Assembly (NCBI RefSeq): GCF_025602895.1
Contig: NW_026516206.1
Span: forward strand, 310,001-374,000
DNA length: 64,000 nt
DNA from: Polychytrium aggregatum
Lineage: Eukaryota > Chytridiomycota > Chytridiomycetes > Polychytriales
Direction: 5' to 3'
Each line of letters starts with the position of its first letter. Within the stretch, counting starts at the first letter, position 1. The position numbers and the translations under genes were made by a program. Under the pieces are notes generated by a model that saw only the letters and a list, made by a program, of their open reading frames with translations, ran no database searches and was not told where the DNA came from. This document shows, in pieces, positions 1 to 14,529 of the stretch.

Positions 1-1085
1 CTGTAAACCTGGAATGCAAGCTGGATCTGAAAACCATCGCCCTACATGCTCGAAACGCCGAGTATAATCCAAAGGTGCCTTTCATTGCCCCCACCCGCTC
101 TGAATTTGCAATTCGGTAGATGGGCAGCTCCCCGGTCTCTGGGCTTTTCTCTGATCTATGGGTTGCTTTGCCTCGTATCGATCTGTGCTTCATCCCTGTA
201 CCTTGCCGCTGCTGCGGACTCTCTGCTGCCGTCTCCTCGCCACCCCATCGCCTTGGTTCTCCAGCGCTTTGCCGCCGTCATCATGAGAATCCGTGAGCCA
301 AAAACCACGGCCTTGATCTTTGCCTCGGGCAAAATGGTCGTCACCGGTGCCAAGAGCGAGGAGTCGTCCAAGCTGGCTGCTCGCAAGTATGCCCGCATTA
401 TCCAGAAGCTGGGCTTTGCGGCCAAGTTTGCCGAGTTCAAGATCCAAAACATCGTGGGCTCCTGCGACGTCAAGTTCCCCATCCGCTTGGAGGGCCTGGC
501 ATATGCACATACATCGTTCTCCAGCGTACGTTGAGTGAGCCACGGCTGTGTGTCTGTGTCTCGCATTGCTCGACGACCTCACCCTCTCCCATAGCAACCT
601 TCTGCGGTTCTGACCCAGACCTTGGCTTCTACCCATAGTACGAACCGGAACTCTTCCCCGGTCTTATTTACAGAATGGTCAAGCCCAAGATTGTCTTGCT
701 GATCTTTGTCTCTGGAAAGATTGTCTTGACGGGCGCCAAGGTGCGAGATTGTTCGTTGCTGCCGTGCAACTACTGAGATTGCTCTGCCGTCGCAACCCGC
801 AACCGCCTCACAGAGCTCAACTCCCTCCGACAGGTCCGCGAGGAAATCTACCAAGCCTTTGAAAACATTTACCCTGTATTAGCCCGTACGTATCTGAGTG
901 CCAGCCCGCACGGCTCTGGGGCTCCTCTGCACTGGTCTCCTCGAGATGCGCTAACCTTGCCTCTCGACCATCTCCATTCCAATCCGGATCGTGATCCCGA
1001 TCTTGTCTTCTCTACGATCGCCCTTTTCTCTGTCCTGCCGCCGCTTGGTCGTCGGTTGGGCTTGACAGAATACCGGAAGCCTTGA
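1..1085 (+). CDS. TBP: TATA-binding protein (TBP), 3' part of gene
   Basis: TBP is the DNA-binding core of TFIID, TFIIIB and SL1-type factors and nucleates pre-initiation complexes at promoters. Five exon pieces rebuild the saddle domain: 3-74 (entered from outside the window), 265-525, 639-740, 834-885 and 1069-1085. The first TBP repeat has the [18 protein letters not shown] signature. The second has the matching [19 protein letters not shown] signature. The last codon pair spans an intron with a GTACGT donor at 886, giving the conserved end YPVLAQYRKP and a TGA at 1083-1085. All junctions are GT-AG and keep phase. The N-terminus lies upstream of the window. The family assignment is essentially certain because both direct repeats are highly conserved; only exact intron ends are inference. 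Confidence 0.95.
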
Positions 1086-1590
1086 TCACTCCATCGATGT
1101 TCCCCTGCTCGGTTTCTCCCATTCCCCGCCCCTTCCGCTCCTCACCTCACCTCACCCCCCCCCCGCCAACCTGCACTCAATAGACCCGATGTCAGCACTC
1201 TTCTTGGTTGATGAAGCGGTCCAAGATTTTTGACGTAATCACAATGTAATACAGCCGCACCTTCTCACACAGCATCTGCAGCTGCCTCTCTCCCACAGTC
1301 TGCTCTGATCGTATCGCATCTGACCATGTCGCATCGTATTGCATTGCATTGCATCGCATCGTATTGCGTCGCATTCAGTCTTGGTGCGGTCTGTGTGGCG
1401 GCACCAACCGGGGCGGATGGCTTGTGTGTGTGTGTGCCTCGTTTTGCCTTTTATGGAATTATTACGGCGGTGGGCTGCTGTCCACTCCAAACCCGCTCCG
1501 GTCCGCTCGGCAACACTTCATCCTCAGGCCTGTTTTGCTCTCCCGACGCCCGCCCCAGATCGCATCGCTCCCGTCTCCATAGAGCCAGCC
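1086..1590. other. TBP-MCM4 intergenic spacer with simple repeats
   Basis: No gene is supported here. The stretch holds a C-run near 1157-1166, a 5-bp-periodic ATTGC/ATCGC tract at about 1337-1375 and a TG run at about 1420-1436. It presumably contains the TBP 3' UTR and the MCM4 promoter, but I see no clear TATA box or MCB-type element. Confidence 0.6.
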
Positions 1591-6454
<4,864 letters not shown>

Positions 6455-6668
6455 CTCTCCTCCTCCTCCTGGCTTGCTTACTCGGTGCTCCTCCTTCGGC
6501 AGCGCTCCGTTGCTGCATCTGTACTGGCACCCAGCACCGGCGCCTTGTGGAATACACTTACTGAGCTGCTGTCCTGGCTTTGGCATATCGGTCGTTCTGG
6601 CCAGCGTTTGGCTCGGCGCCATCGCTTGATACTGAGACATCGCCGAGACACTTTTACAGGCAATCCAA
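6455..6668. other. MCM4 3' flank up to the mobile element
   Basis: This short stretch carries the MCM4 3' UTR. It contains no ORF of note. The mobile element's left repeat begins directly after it. Confidence 0.5.
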
Positions 6669-6669
6669 T

Positions 6670-6682
6670 AAAAAACGGGACA
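6670..6682 (+). repeat. Left terminal inverted repeat
   Basis: AAAAAACGGGACA reads as the exact inverse of the sequence at 10293-10305. The match ends sharply: inside the element the left side continues CCCGGG, which the right side lacks. Confidence 0.65.
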
Positions 6683-6740
6683 CCCGGGATTTTGACCATT
6701 CATCGAATATTTTGTTACCCAATGTTATCGCGCGCTGGCC

Positions 6741-7596
6741 ATGACCATTCGCCACACATCCGACTTTCGCACCGCCGCATTGCGATGCTACGCCCTCATC
6801 CATAGCCTGCGTAAGGTCGCCTCCATATTCAGTGTATCCAAGAGCACCATCCATCGATGGCACCGAGGATGCAAGCTGGATGACCCATCCCGGGTCCCAG
6901 CTCGCAGATCCACTTTCTTCGAGCAGGCATGTCCAGTCATTCGCACCCTGATTGAACAGGACCCGTTCCAGACTGGTCCTGTGTTGCGATGCAAGCTCGA
7001 GTCCATCCTCCAGAGGAAAGTATCACTCTCACTCTGTCACACTGCCATCCACCGAGCAGGTCTCTCACACAAGAGGGCAACACACCTCTACAAGTCCAAG
7101 CGACTGGATGAGCGAGTGGCACAGTTCAGGGACCAGGTCCGCTCCATCGACCCACGACGATTCGTTTTTGTCGACGAGACAGGGTTCAGGAGATCCATTT
7201 TCCCTCTTTACGGATACTCACCGAAGGGTGCTCCGCTTCGCCAGCGCAATCACATGAAACACAAGTCTGTCTCGGTGGCATTTGCCATCAACCACTCTGG
7301 TGTGCTGCATCGCATGTACATCCCCACATCATTCAAGACACACTCGATGGTCGAGTTCTTTGAGCGAGCGAGCTTCCCAGACGACTCTGTGATTGTGATG
7401 GACAATGTCAGCATGCACAAGACAATGGCTGTCCTGGACTGCATCGAGCGCCGAGGATGGTCAGTGATCTTCACCCCACCTGCATCGCCCGACATTCAGG
7501 GTCGGGATGGTGACCCTGTTTGAGTCCGCCGTTCGGAGGGTGCTTCCAGATGTCTTCCCACGGCTGATTGAGCGAGCGATGCGCTTCTGGGGTTGA
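6741..7596 (+). pseudogene. Tc1/mariner-IS630-like transposase, frame lost at the C-terminus
   Basis: The open frame 6741-7523 (260 aa) has an N-terminal helix-turn-helix (residues ~10-40, KVASIFSVSKSTIHRW) and a DDE core. The first Asp is in FVFVDETGF (~residue 145) and the second in VIVMDNVSMHK (~residue 215). The frame then reaches ASPDIQ, where this family normally has SPDLNPIE with the third acidic residue, but reads into GRDGDPV and a stop at 7521-7523. A different frame stays open from 7501 to a TGA at 7594-7596 and encodes a plausible helical tail (TLFESAVRRVL...). A small indel near 7500 is one explanation; a 3' truncation is another. As it stands the third catalytic residue is absent, so the enzyme is probably inactive. 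Superfamily assignment is firm. Exact lineage (mariner, pogo or IS630-like) is not settled. Confidence 0.8.
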
Positions 7597-7847
7597 GTTC
7601 CCTCCAATCAGGCCGCCGTTTTCGCGTTCACATCCCTGGCTTGAACCTCTCGGCGATTTTTGAACAGGGTCACTTCCCCAACCAGCCCGCAAAGACGGGT
7701 TCCTGCTCTCGGGTATAAATGCCACACCTTCGTCCTGCTGCTTTCTTCCCTCATCTCGCCTTGATCTGATCATCGCGCTATTGTACGATAAAAAAAGTCT
7801 CTGCTCTGACCAGTACCACTGGCAGGCATCCAGCATCCTCTGCCCCC
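7597..7847. other. Spacer between transposase and Fanzor (Fanzor promoter region)
   Basis: No additional gene is seen here. The stretch lies inside the mobile element and includes a TATA-like box at 7715-7720, about 130 nt before the Fanzor ATG. It therefore probably contains the Fanzor promoter and 5' UTR. Confidence 0.5.
7715..7720 (+). promoter_or_regulatory. TATA-like box upstream of the Fanzor gene
   Basis: TATAAA within CGGGTATAAATGCC lies about 130 nt upstream of the Fanzor ATG. Position and GC-rich surroundings make a core promoter plausible, but no transcript evidence is available. Confidence 0.4.
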
Positions 7848-10220
7848 ATGCCTCCGAAGCGTAAGGGTACCGGTGATGGCCAGCCTCGGCCACCCAGGCC
7901 CAAGAAAGCCAAGTCACAGTCGGAGCCTGTCTCTGGTTCGTCTTCTGATCCCACGCATGCTTGGTCGTCTGTTGCTCCGTCGCTCACCACCACTGCTTCT
8001 GCAGATCCAATGGATGTCGATCCCACCGAGCCTGGTCCATCTACTTCCTCGAGTACCGGCAAGCGATGTCGCCAGTGCGATGGCACCGATCACGAACGCT
8101 GCAACACTAGCAAATGTCCCAAATACCGGCCCCTCAAGAGTTCTGTCGTCCCACTCGTGGATGGAAGGTCATCCGCCCCTCAGTTCAGCTGCTTCAAGCA
8201 GACGATGGATGGCTGTTGTCTCAATCCCGCTCTCCGCGACAAGATCCAGGCCACCGTCGAGGTCATGACCCAGATCCAGTTCGAGGCATCCAGGCTGCTC
8301 AACCTGCACATCCTCCGGTGCATCGAGCAGGATCTTCCCGTCCCCGTCATCTCCAAGTCCACCCCTGCATTCATCCGCCAATGCTTCACGATTGTCGAGG
8401 CCGATGCCCTCTCGACGGCCAGGGATACCAAGAAATACAACGAGCATCTGGTCGCTTCCTTTCGCGACTACCAGACCACTCGGCACGCAGACCTGCCTCC
8501 GGCCCCTCGTCTGCCTGATGGTGCTCACAGTCAGCTTCTCACACTGGCTGTCAATGCCTATGCCACCAACTGCACCACCCACCTCGACCTGGCATACTGG
8601 AGACTCCTTCGCCGCTTCTGTGCTGCCGTCTTCCCAGCCAACAAGCATAAGCACGAAGCCATCGAGGCCTGTCTCGAGCTCTTCGAGAAACCAGGGCAGA
8701 CTCCACCCAAGGCCGATATCGAGTTCCTCTATCCCGACTTTGGTCACATCCTGGACGAGTTTCGGTACAGCAACGACTAGGACCGCTTCCGGGCCCTCCA
8801 TCGCCTCTCACACCATGTGAGAATCCTCGCCCGAGACAAGATGGTCGACAATGTCCACAAGTGGATCGACTGTGACATGCCCGCCCTCCGAGTCACCGAG
8901 CTGCAGCGCCAGGCCAAGCTGGACGAGCTCACTACCCAAGGCATTCCCTCCGACGACAAGAGGTTCACCACGGCCAAGTCTGAGCTCGGCACCACCAAGT
9001 CCAAGATCAACAAGCTGGCATCCAGGATCAACTGGGCACTCAAGCAGCTCGCTCTGGACACTCCTCCGGCCGTGTGCACGATAGTTCCTCTGTGCACTGC
9101 CACGGCCAAGTATGTCAAGATCGACACCGTCACTCTCTGGGAACTCCTTGGTCCAAAGAAGCGCCTTGACCTCACCTGGGACATGCTCAAGGAAGAAGGT
9201 GATGACGGTGTCAACAACCAGGATCGTCTCTGGCGCAGTTGCTTCAAGCTGCGTAGTTCCCTCTTCCGTGACCGGGATATCAATCACAAACTGTTCAACT
9301 ACGAGATCAGTACCGATGGAATTGGATGCACCATCGGTCTCGTCAAGTTTCTGCCTCGAACCGATCACACCGAGACCATCGAGCCTCCTCCGACTGCCGA
9401 ACAGCGTATCCAGGCCCACATCGGCGACCCAGACCCCGATCGCACCACTTGGATTGGCATCGATCCTGGAGTCGGCTCCATCTTCACGGCGGTCATCCAA
9501 GCACCGGGCCACCAAGACGAGGTGGTCTCATTCTCCAATGGCCACTACCAGCACATGTGTGGCCATACGTCCAACACCAAGTGGCACAATGCCATGAAGT
9601 ATCGACTCAGCATCGAGACCTGGATGTCGACCACCCCCTCGCCCAAGGTGCAGTCCTCGGAGGCTTTCAAGGTCCATCTCACCCATGTCCTGCAACCGGA
9701 GCTGCGAGTGCAGCTCGACTTCCACCTTGGCAAGAAGGCCCGTCACCATCGCTTCACGGGCCACAAGAGGCGCCAAGTGGCCGTCGACAAGATGTGCAAG
9801 GCCGTCCTGAAGCACGCCCCGATACGGACCGATGTGGTGATCGCCTTTGGCAATGCGTCATGGCGACAAGGCAAGGGCTATGCATCCAGCCCTCGGAGGC
9901 AGCGGTTCGCTCGGTACTTTGAGCAATTCGAGCACCACCGACGCCGTCCCAATCACCATCATGGAAGTGTCAAGGTGGCCTCGACGAACGAGTTCAACAC
10001 CTCGCAGGTGTGCTCCAAGTGCCTGGAGCCAGTTCGGTTGGAAGGACTCGATGCGCCCAGTGTTGCGAATTCCCACTTTGTCAGGAGCTGCAAGAATCCC
10101 AGCTGCCGGACAGTGTGGAATCGCGGCGTCAATGCGGCGCGCAACATGATCATAGTGTGCAGGTCGATTGTGGAGATCGGAGAGCGACCGGTGGTCTTCA
10201 CTCGGAGGCTGCCAAAGTGA
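7848..10220 (+). CDS. Fanzor (eukaryotic TnpB-like RNA-guided nuclease), interrupted by one in-frame TAG
   Basis: One reading frame runs from ATG 7848 to TGA 10220 (~790 codons), broken only by TAG at 8778-8780. The N-terminus has basic clusters (MPPKRKG, RPKKAKS) resembling nuclear localisation signals, then a disordered Ser/Pro/Thr stretch and a Cys/His knuckle (CRQC..H...C....CP, ~70-90). The C-terminal half has a RuvC-like nuclease fold: GIDPGVGSIFTA with the RuvC-I Asp (codon 9462-9464), the NEFNTSQVCSKC block (Glu codon 9990-9992, candidate rearranged RuvC-II Glu), a CSKC...C....C zinc ribbon, and WNRGVNAARNM where the family usually has RDxNAAxN. The RuvC-III Asp is therefore Gly (codon 10125-10127). 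Known Fanzors cut DNA guided by an RNA from the element's 3' end. This copy is probably inactive. It has no introns, unlike the neighbouring genes. Confidence 0.85.
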
Positions 10221-10306
10221 TCTGTTTTATTTCTTGTGGCTTTGCTTGACGCAAGCACAGCACATACTACATGTTCATGGAAACGGCTATATTGTCCCGT
10301 TTTTTT
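10221..10306 (+). ncRNA. Candidate Fanzor guide-RNA (omega/fRNA) region at the element's right end
   Basis: In characterised TnpB and Fanzor systems the guide scaffold is transcribed from the 3' end of the ORF to the element boundary, and the guide comes from flanking DNA. Here only 86 nt separate the Fanzor stop from the right inverted repeat. The stretch is less GC-rich than the ORF. I did not identify a confident fold; the call rests on position only. If correct, the guide would start just right of about 10306. Confidence 0.25.
10293..10306 (-). repeat. Right terminal inverted repeat
   Basis: TGTCCCGTTTTTTT is the reverse complement of the left repeat at 6670-6682, with one extra T. It is followed by CTG and an AATAAA at 10310-10315. 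Confidence 0.62.
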
Positions 10307-10531
10307 CTGAATAAAGTGTAGCATTGGTTGGCGCAATGGGAAGATCGGTGTGGAGGGGTGTATCTCGGCCGCACCTGGAGGCCGGCCGATCGATGGGGGC
10401 ACCCCAACTACCGGAAGCAGACAGTCATGTCGTTGGTGTGCTTGCCATCCACAGATCGTCTGCTGTTGTCTGACTTGTCGGCAACTTCCCTGTTTGTCGT
10501 GCTTGATTTTTTTTTTTTTTCCTCTGCCAGA

Positions 10532-13500
10532 ATGCCGTCCTGGACCAAGTCCCCGATCGCCGCTGCCCTCGCCTCGCGATCTGTCCGCTTGGCTGCTTCT
10601 CCCCAGCTTTCGTCTCACCGCCGTTGCCTGGCTGTCGCTGCGACAATGCTCGCCAAAGATCACCGAGGATCGCTCGCTGCAGTCTCGCCGCACGAGTTCC
10701 GTCTCAGCTGCGTCCCTGCTTCGGCGCTCAAGTCCATCTCCAACTCGCCCAGCACCCAGGCCACAGCCGATTATGCCGATGCCATTGTCGACGTGCTTGC
10801 TTCAGCCAACTGCTGTCCGTACTGCATCCTGCGGTATTTCGATGTTCGAGACGTTCAGCGATATCGATCTCATCGAACCCTCGTCCAGCCCTCCGATCGC
10901 ATCGTGGCTGGCGACTACTCATCCCAGAGCCGCTCTGGGCCGACAGCCGCTGCAAAGGACGGGGGCTCGGCGCCTGCAGCTTCCAGCGGCAAGCCTGAAG
11001 TAGCCAAGGCCATCTTCAACGCAGGCGGCAGATGCTCCGTCTGCTTCGATATCCTCCATCTGGACTATGACGCCCTCGCCAAATCCAAGGCTGGCGAGAT
11101 GACGGGCATCGACACTGCTGATAGCCCGGGCTCCTCGTACCAAGGCGCGACGACATTCACCACCTCCCTCAAGGTTCCCGTTGCCCTGAGCCTCCGGCAC
11201 AGATGTATTGATCTATTGATTGCGTCCCTCCATGCCTCCCACAGCCGGTAAGCAGAGCGCATTGCTCCCCGGGCATTAGATCAGCAGAACAGGCCAGAGC
11301 GGTGCGGCCTTGTGGCATGCTATGTTTGAGTCTCACCGTCCCTTTTGGACTTGTGCTGGGCAGTGATTCCCCGGAACTCATCAAGCCCACGTCGTTCTCG
11401 GTCAAGGACCTGGCCAAGAGCTTTCTTGTCGACGCAGTCAAGCGCTCAACTGGATTGAGGTTTGAGCCAAATGTAAGAATATGGCCCATGTCCAGCAGTG
11501 ACGGGGCCATTTGCTGCGAGATCACCTCGAGGCAACAGTGAATCCGCCGGTACCAACGTCTGCTCATGAGAAGGCGACGGCGCTTGAATCCTATTCAATG
11601 CATTTGTGCGGCTGCGTCGCGTAATGCTGATTTGGCCTCCAACCCGCACTCTGCAGAGTCCGTTTATGCTGGAGGTCCAGTTCAGCAACCGAGAGATCGA
11701 GAAGGAGTACATGTGGCTGACCAAAGTTCCTGAAGCCAATTTCAAAGTGAAGATCAGGAGAGCCAAGGTACGACGAGAGGCTGATCCATATTCAAAACTA
11801 GAGAGCTATGGTCGCGGTCCACCAATGTCTCTGGCCGTACTCGTTTGCATTGCTAAAGCCATGGCTATCTGTTCCAGGGCCAAGAGATCGTCGAGGGCCT
11901 GTCCCAGGAGAAGGTTGCCAACTCTGCCAGTTTGCTCGGACTGGACCACTATGTCAGGCAAGCACCATGGCATAGGCGCCGGCTGTGACTGCCACCACAA
12001 TCCTGTTGCGAATGCGCTCTGCTCCTGCTACACTTCTAACCATATCTGTTCACGCCCCCGTAGCCACGATCACTGTCCTCCTCGTCTTGTCAGCCAAGAC
12101 ACTGTCTACGACGAGCCAAGGCTGACCCATGCGCCCATCTTCGTCGCCGGTACGTCGATAGCTGCCTGGCCACATCTGCCACGATACAGCTTCTGTGCTA
12201 AGTGAACCGGATCGACTGGGATGGCATGCCATCGTGGATACGGAGGGATGTTTTTGTCTTCCATGTCAGTTCTCGACGCTGCCTGGTTTGAAACATTGTG
12301 CGAATGCCGTGAAAGGACCGAGCCAACGTCACTTGTTTTCGGATGCGACTGAATCGACATATCCCCACCAGGGCGATATTGTAAGCTCCAGCGCAACATC
12401 AGCCATTCTCCGTGGATTGTGGATGGCAGGAAGAAAACAGAGGACTCTGTGGAGGAGCTGATTGCGGTGCATCTTAAAAAGCTCTTCAACAATGCGAGTA
12501 AGCGCCACCACGACTGACTGACCTGCCGTTGTCCAGCCAACACTCTGTCGCTCCCTCTTGTACTGATATTGGTCCAAACCCTGCACCCTGTAGCCCACCG
12601 GTTTGCATCATCGGGTCGCGAAGATGCAGATGTTCGTATGCTCGGCGATGGCCGTCCGTTCTACTTTGAGCTCATCAACCCTCGAGTGCTGGTGCCGACA
12701 TGTGCTCAGATGGTCGCGCTTGAGGAGAGTATCAACCAAAGCTCCGTGGGCAAGGTCTCGGTTCGCGACTTGCAGGTGGTCTCCAAGGACTCCACCAACA
12801 TCATGAAAGACTCGGTGGACACCAAAAGCAAGTCGTACAGGTACTGCACACATGGGTTGTCGAGCTGTTAGATGCAGCTTGGACCATCAAGCTTCAAATG
12901 CCATCGCCACCATGGCTTTCTCATCACTCTTGAATGCCTCCGTCCATGTCTGTGGTACATCCAGCTGCATTGTAGAGCTTGCCGAGCCCGTCACAAAGCA
13001 AGCCATTCTCGATAAACTCCATGACAAGAGCAACATCGAGGTCCAACAACGCAACCCAACTCGCGTTCCGCGGTAAGCTGGGTGCGGGACGAAGCGTCAT
13101 CTGTGCTGGCAAGACGAGCTCTGCAGCTCGTCGTCGATGCTGACGATCCAGAGTTCTTCCAACCGTGCAGTCGCGCCGATCTGGTCCGAAACAAGTGCGT
13201 CGAGCACCTGAGCGTCGAATTCCTTGATCCCAGTGGCACGGACAGCGTTGACGCTCAAGAGGTCACCAAATTTCGAGCGAACATGAAGACAAGCGCGGGC
13301 ACATACGTCAAGGAGTTTATCAGCGGCGACGACGGACGAACGACGCCATGTGTAGCCACCCTGCTTGGAGTCTCTGCTGCTGTGTGCCAACAGCTTGACG
13401 TAACTCGGATCCATCTGGACTGGCCCCCGAAGCGGTCGGATGCCGCTGAGCAAGCGTCGGATGGGGCTGCTAAGAAGCACACTATCGATGCGCCCACGAC

Positions 13501-13546
13501 AGATGCAAGCGGTGGTGCGGATAAGAAAGCCAAGCTCGGGCTATAA
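10532..13546 (+). CDS. PUS10: tRNA pseudouridine synthase PUS10
   Basis: PUS10 converts uridines in the tRNA T-loop (positions 54/55 in archaea and some eukaryotes) to pseudouridine. The N-terminal exon (10532-about 11247) has the paired-Cys motifs of the family: CPYC in NCCPYCILRYF and CSVC in GGRCSVCFDIL. Later exons give VQFSNREIEKEYMW (THUMP-like region), RYCKLQRNISHSPWIVDG, and the catalytic segment SGREDADVRMLGDGRPFYFEL (about 12615-12680) containing the catalytic Asp. The C-terminal part has MKTSAGTYVKEFISGDDGRTTP and HLDWPP. The lysine-rich tail ends with TAA at 13544-13546. The start at 10532 follows a 14-T run; a second in-frame ATG at 10646 is the alternative. At least seven short introns are needed. 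The gene begins 226 nt downstream of the mobile element's right repeat. Confidence 0.92.
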
Positions 13547-14529
13547 TGCCCAGGAATGCGGACTGGCGCCTCTGCGACTGGTATATAATCCATACTGAGA
13601 TGATGCGTACACTGTCCGAGACAGGTCGCGTTTGCTATCGCAACAACGCAACAACGCAACACGGCTATACTGCGTCGTGGGAATCGAGCGAGTGGGTCTG
13701 GGCATTATGATGGATGAGAGTCGATGTCCTTGCAACCAGGACCAACCGGCCACGAAGCGGAATGTCTTATGGCGCTGTGTGCGGAGTTGCTCTGCGATCA
13801 AATCAGACAAGCATGTCTTCTTCAAGGCACTTGGACTTCCCGCTCACTGCTGCCGCTCACTGCTGCCGCTCACTGCTGCCGCTCACTGCTGCCGCTCGCT
13901 CCTCCCGCCATCTTGCCGATCGCCAACCGCCTTGCACTTGCGGCCCGAGCGGTAGCGTTTCCCGCAGCGCTGTCGGATCGATACTGACTCGACTCTGGCA
14001 TCCGCATCGGCCGCTGAGTTTGCCTGCTTCTCCCCATCGAGATGAACGGTGGTTAGAGTTGACATCCATGCGTCGAGCCGCTCGTTGGAAACATCGCGGA
14101 TGAACACACTCGTCTGTTACAGACAGCGGCTCGATCCCGCCAGTCGCTTTGGATCAAGTCTGCCAAAACAAGCGCTGAGATCTGCGCGCCAGTCTGCGCT
14201 CCAAGTGGCCCGGCCCGCCTTTGGGCAGATGGTGGGGTGTGAGAAAGTCAATTGCCTCAGCAGCCGTCGAATGACCACTTTCTGCTCGCTCGGGCTCGCT
14301 GTCGGCCGTGCTGGCTGCCCGCGCCAATCCCCCGCCGTTTCCTGATTCTGGCCCTCTCGAACACCCCGCTCACTTGCGCCCTCTGAGCGCAACCCTGCCG
14401 CTCTGTACTGGGATGTAGTCTCGTCTGTACGGCCGGCGGCCGACACCTTCTCCGCGAGAAATCAAGCGGCCCGCCTCTCCCTGGCAGCACATCGGGGTCG
14501 GCGCTGCGGTTCCATCGCAGTTTTCCTCC
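13547..14529. other. Spacer after PUS10 with tandem repeats
   Basis: No gene is convincingly supported. The stretch contains the 13-bp tandem array at about 13847-13903. Downstream sequence is GC-rich and open in several frames on both strands, which is compositional. Confidence 0.5.
13847..13903. repeat. 13-bp tandem repeat (CTCACTGCTGCCG)
   Basis: About four near-perfect consecutive copies of CTCACTGCTGCCG are visible. They lie in non-coding DNA between PUS10 and a hypothetical gene. Confidence 0.9.

Larger units (their letters stand above)
6669..10306 (+). mobile_element. Tc1/mariner-IS630-like element carrying a Fanzor gene
   Basis: A 13-bp inverted repeat brackets two same-strand ORFs. 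AAAAAACGGGACA lies at 6670-6682, and its reverse complement TGTCCCGTTTTTT begins at 10293. The left repeat is preceded by TA (6669-6670), the target-site dinucleotide of this superfamily. No TA abuts the right repeat (next bases CTGAATAAA), so the duplication is not intact or the true right end is a few bases further out. Inside are a transposase (6741-7523, frame lost at the end) and a Fanzor ORF (7848-10220, one in-frame stop). The right end is about 225 nt upstream of the PUS10 start codon. Fanzor genes inside mariner-type transposons are known from other eukaryotes. That this pair moves as one unit is my inference from the shared boundaries. Confidence 0.72.
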
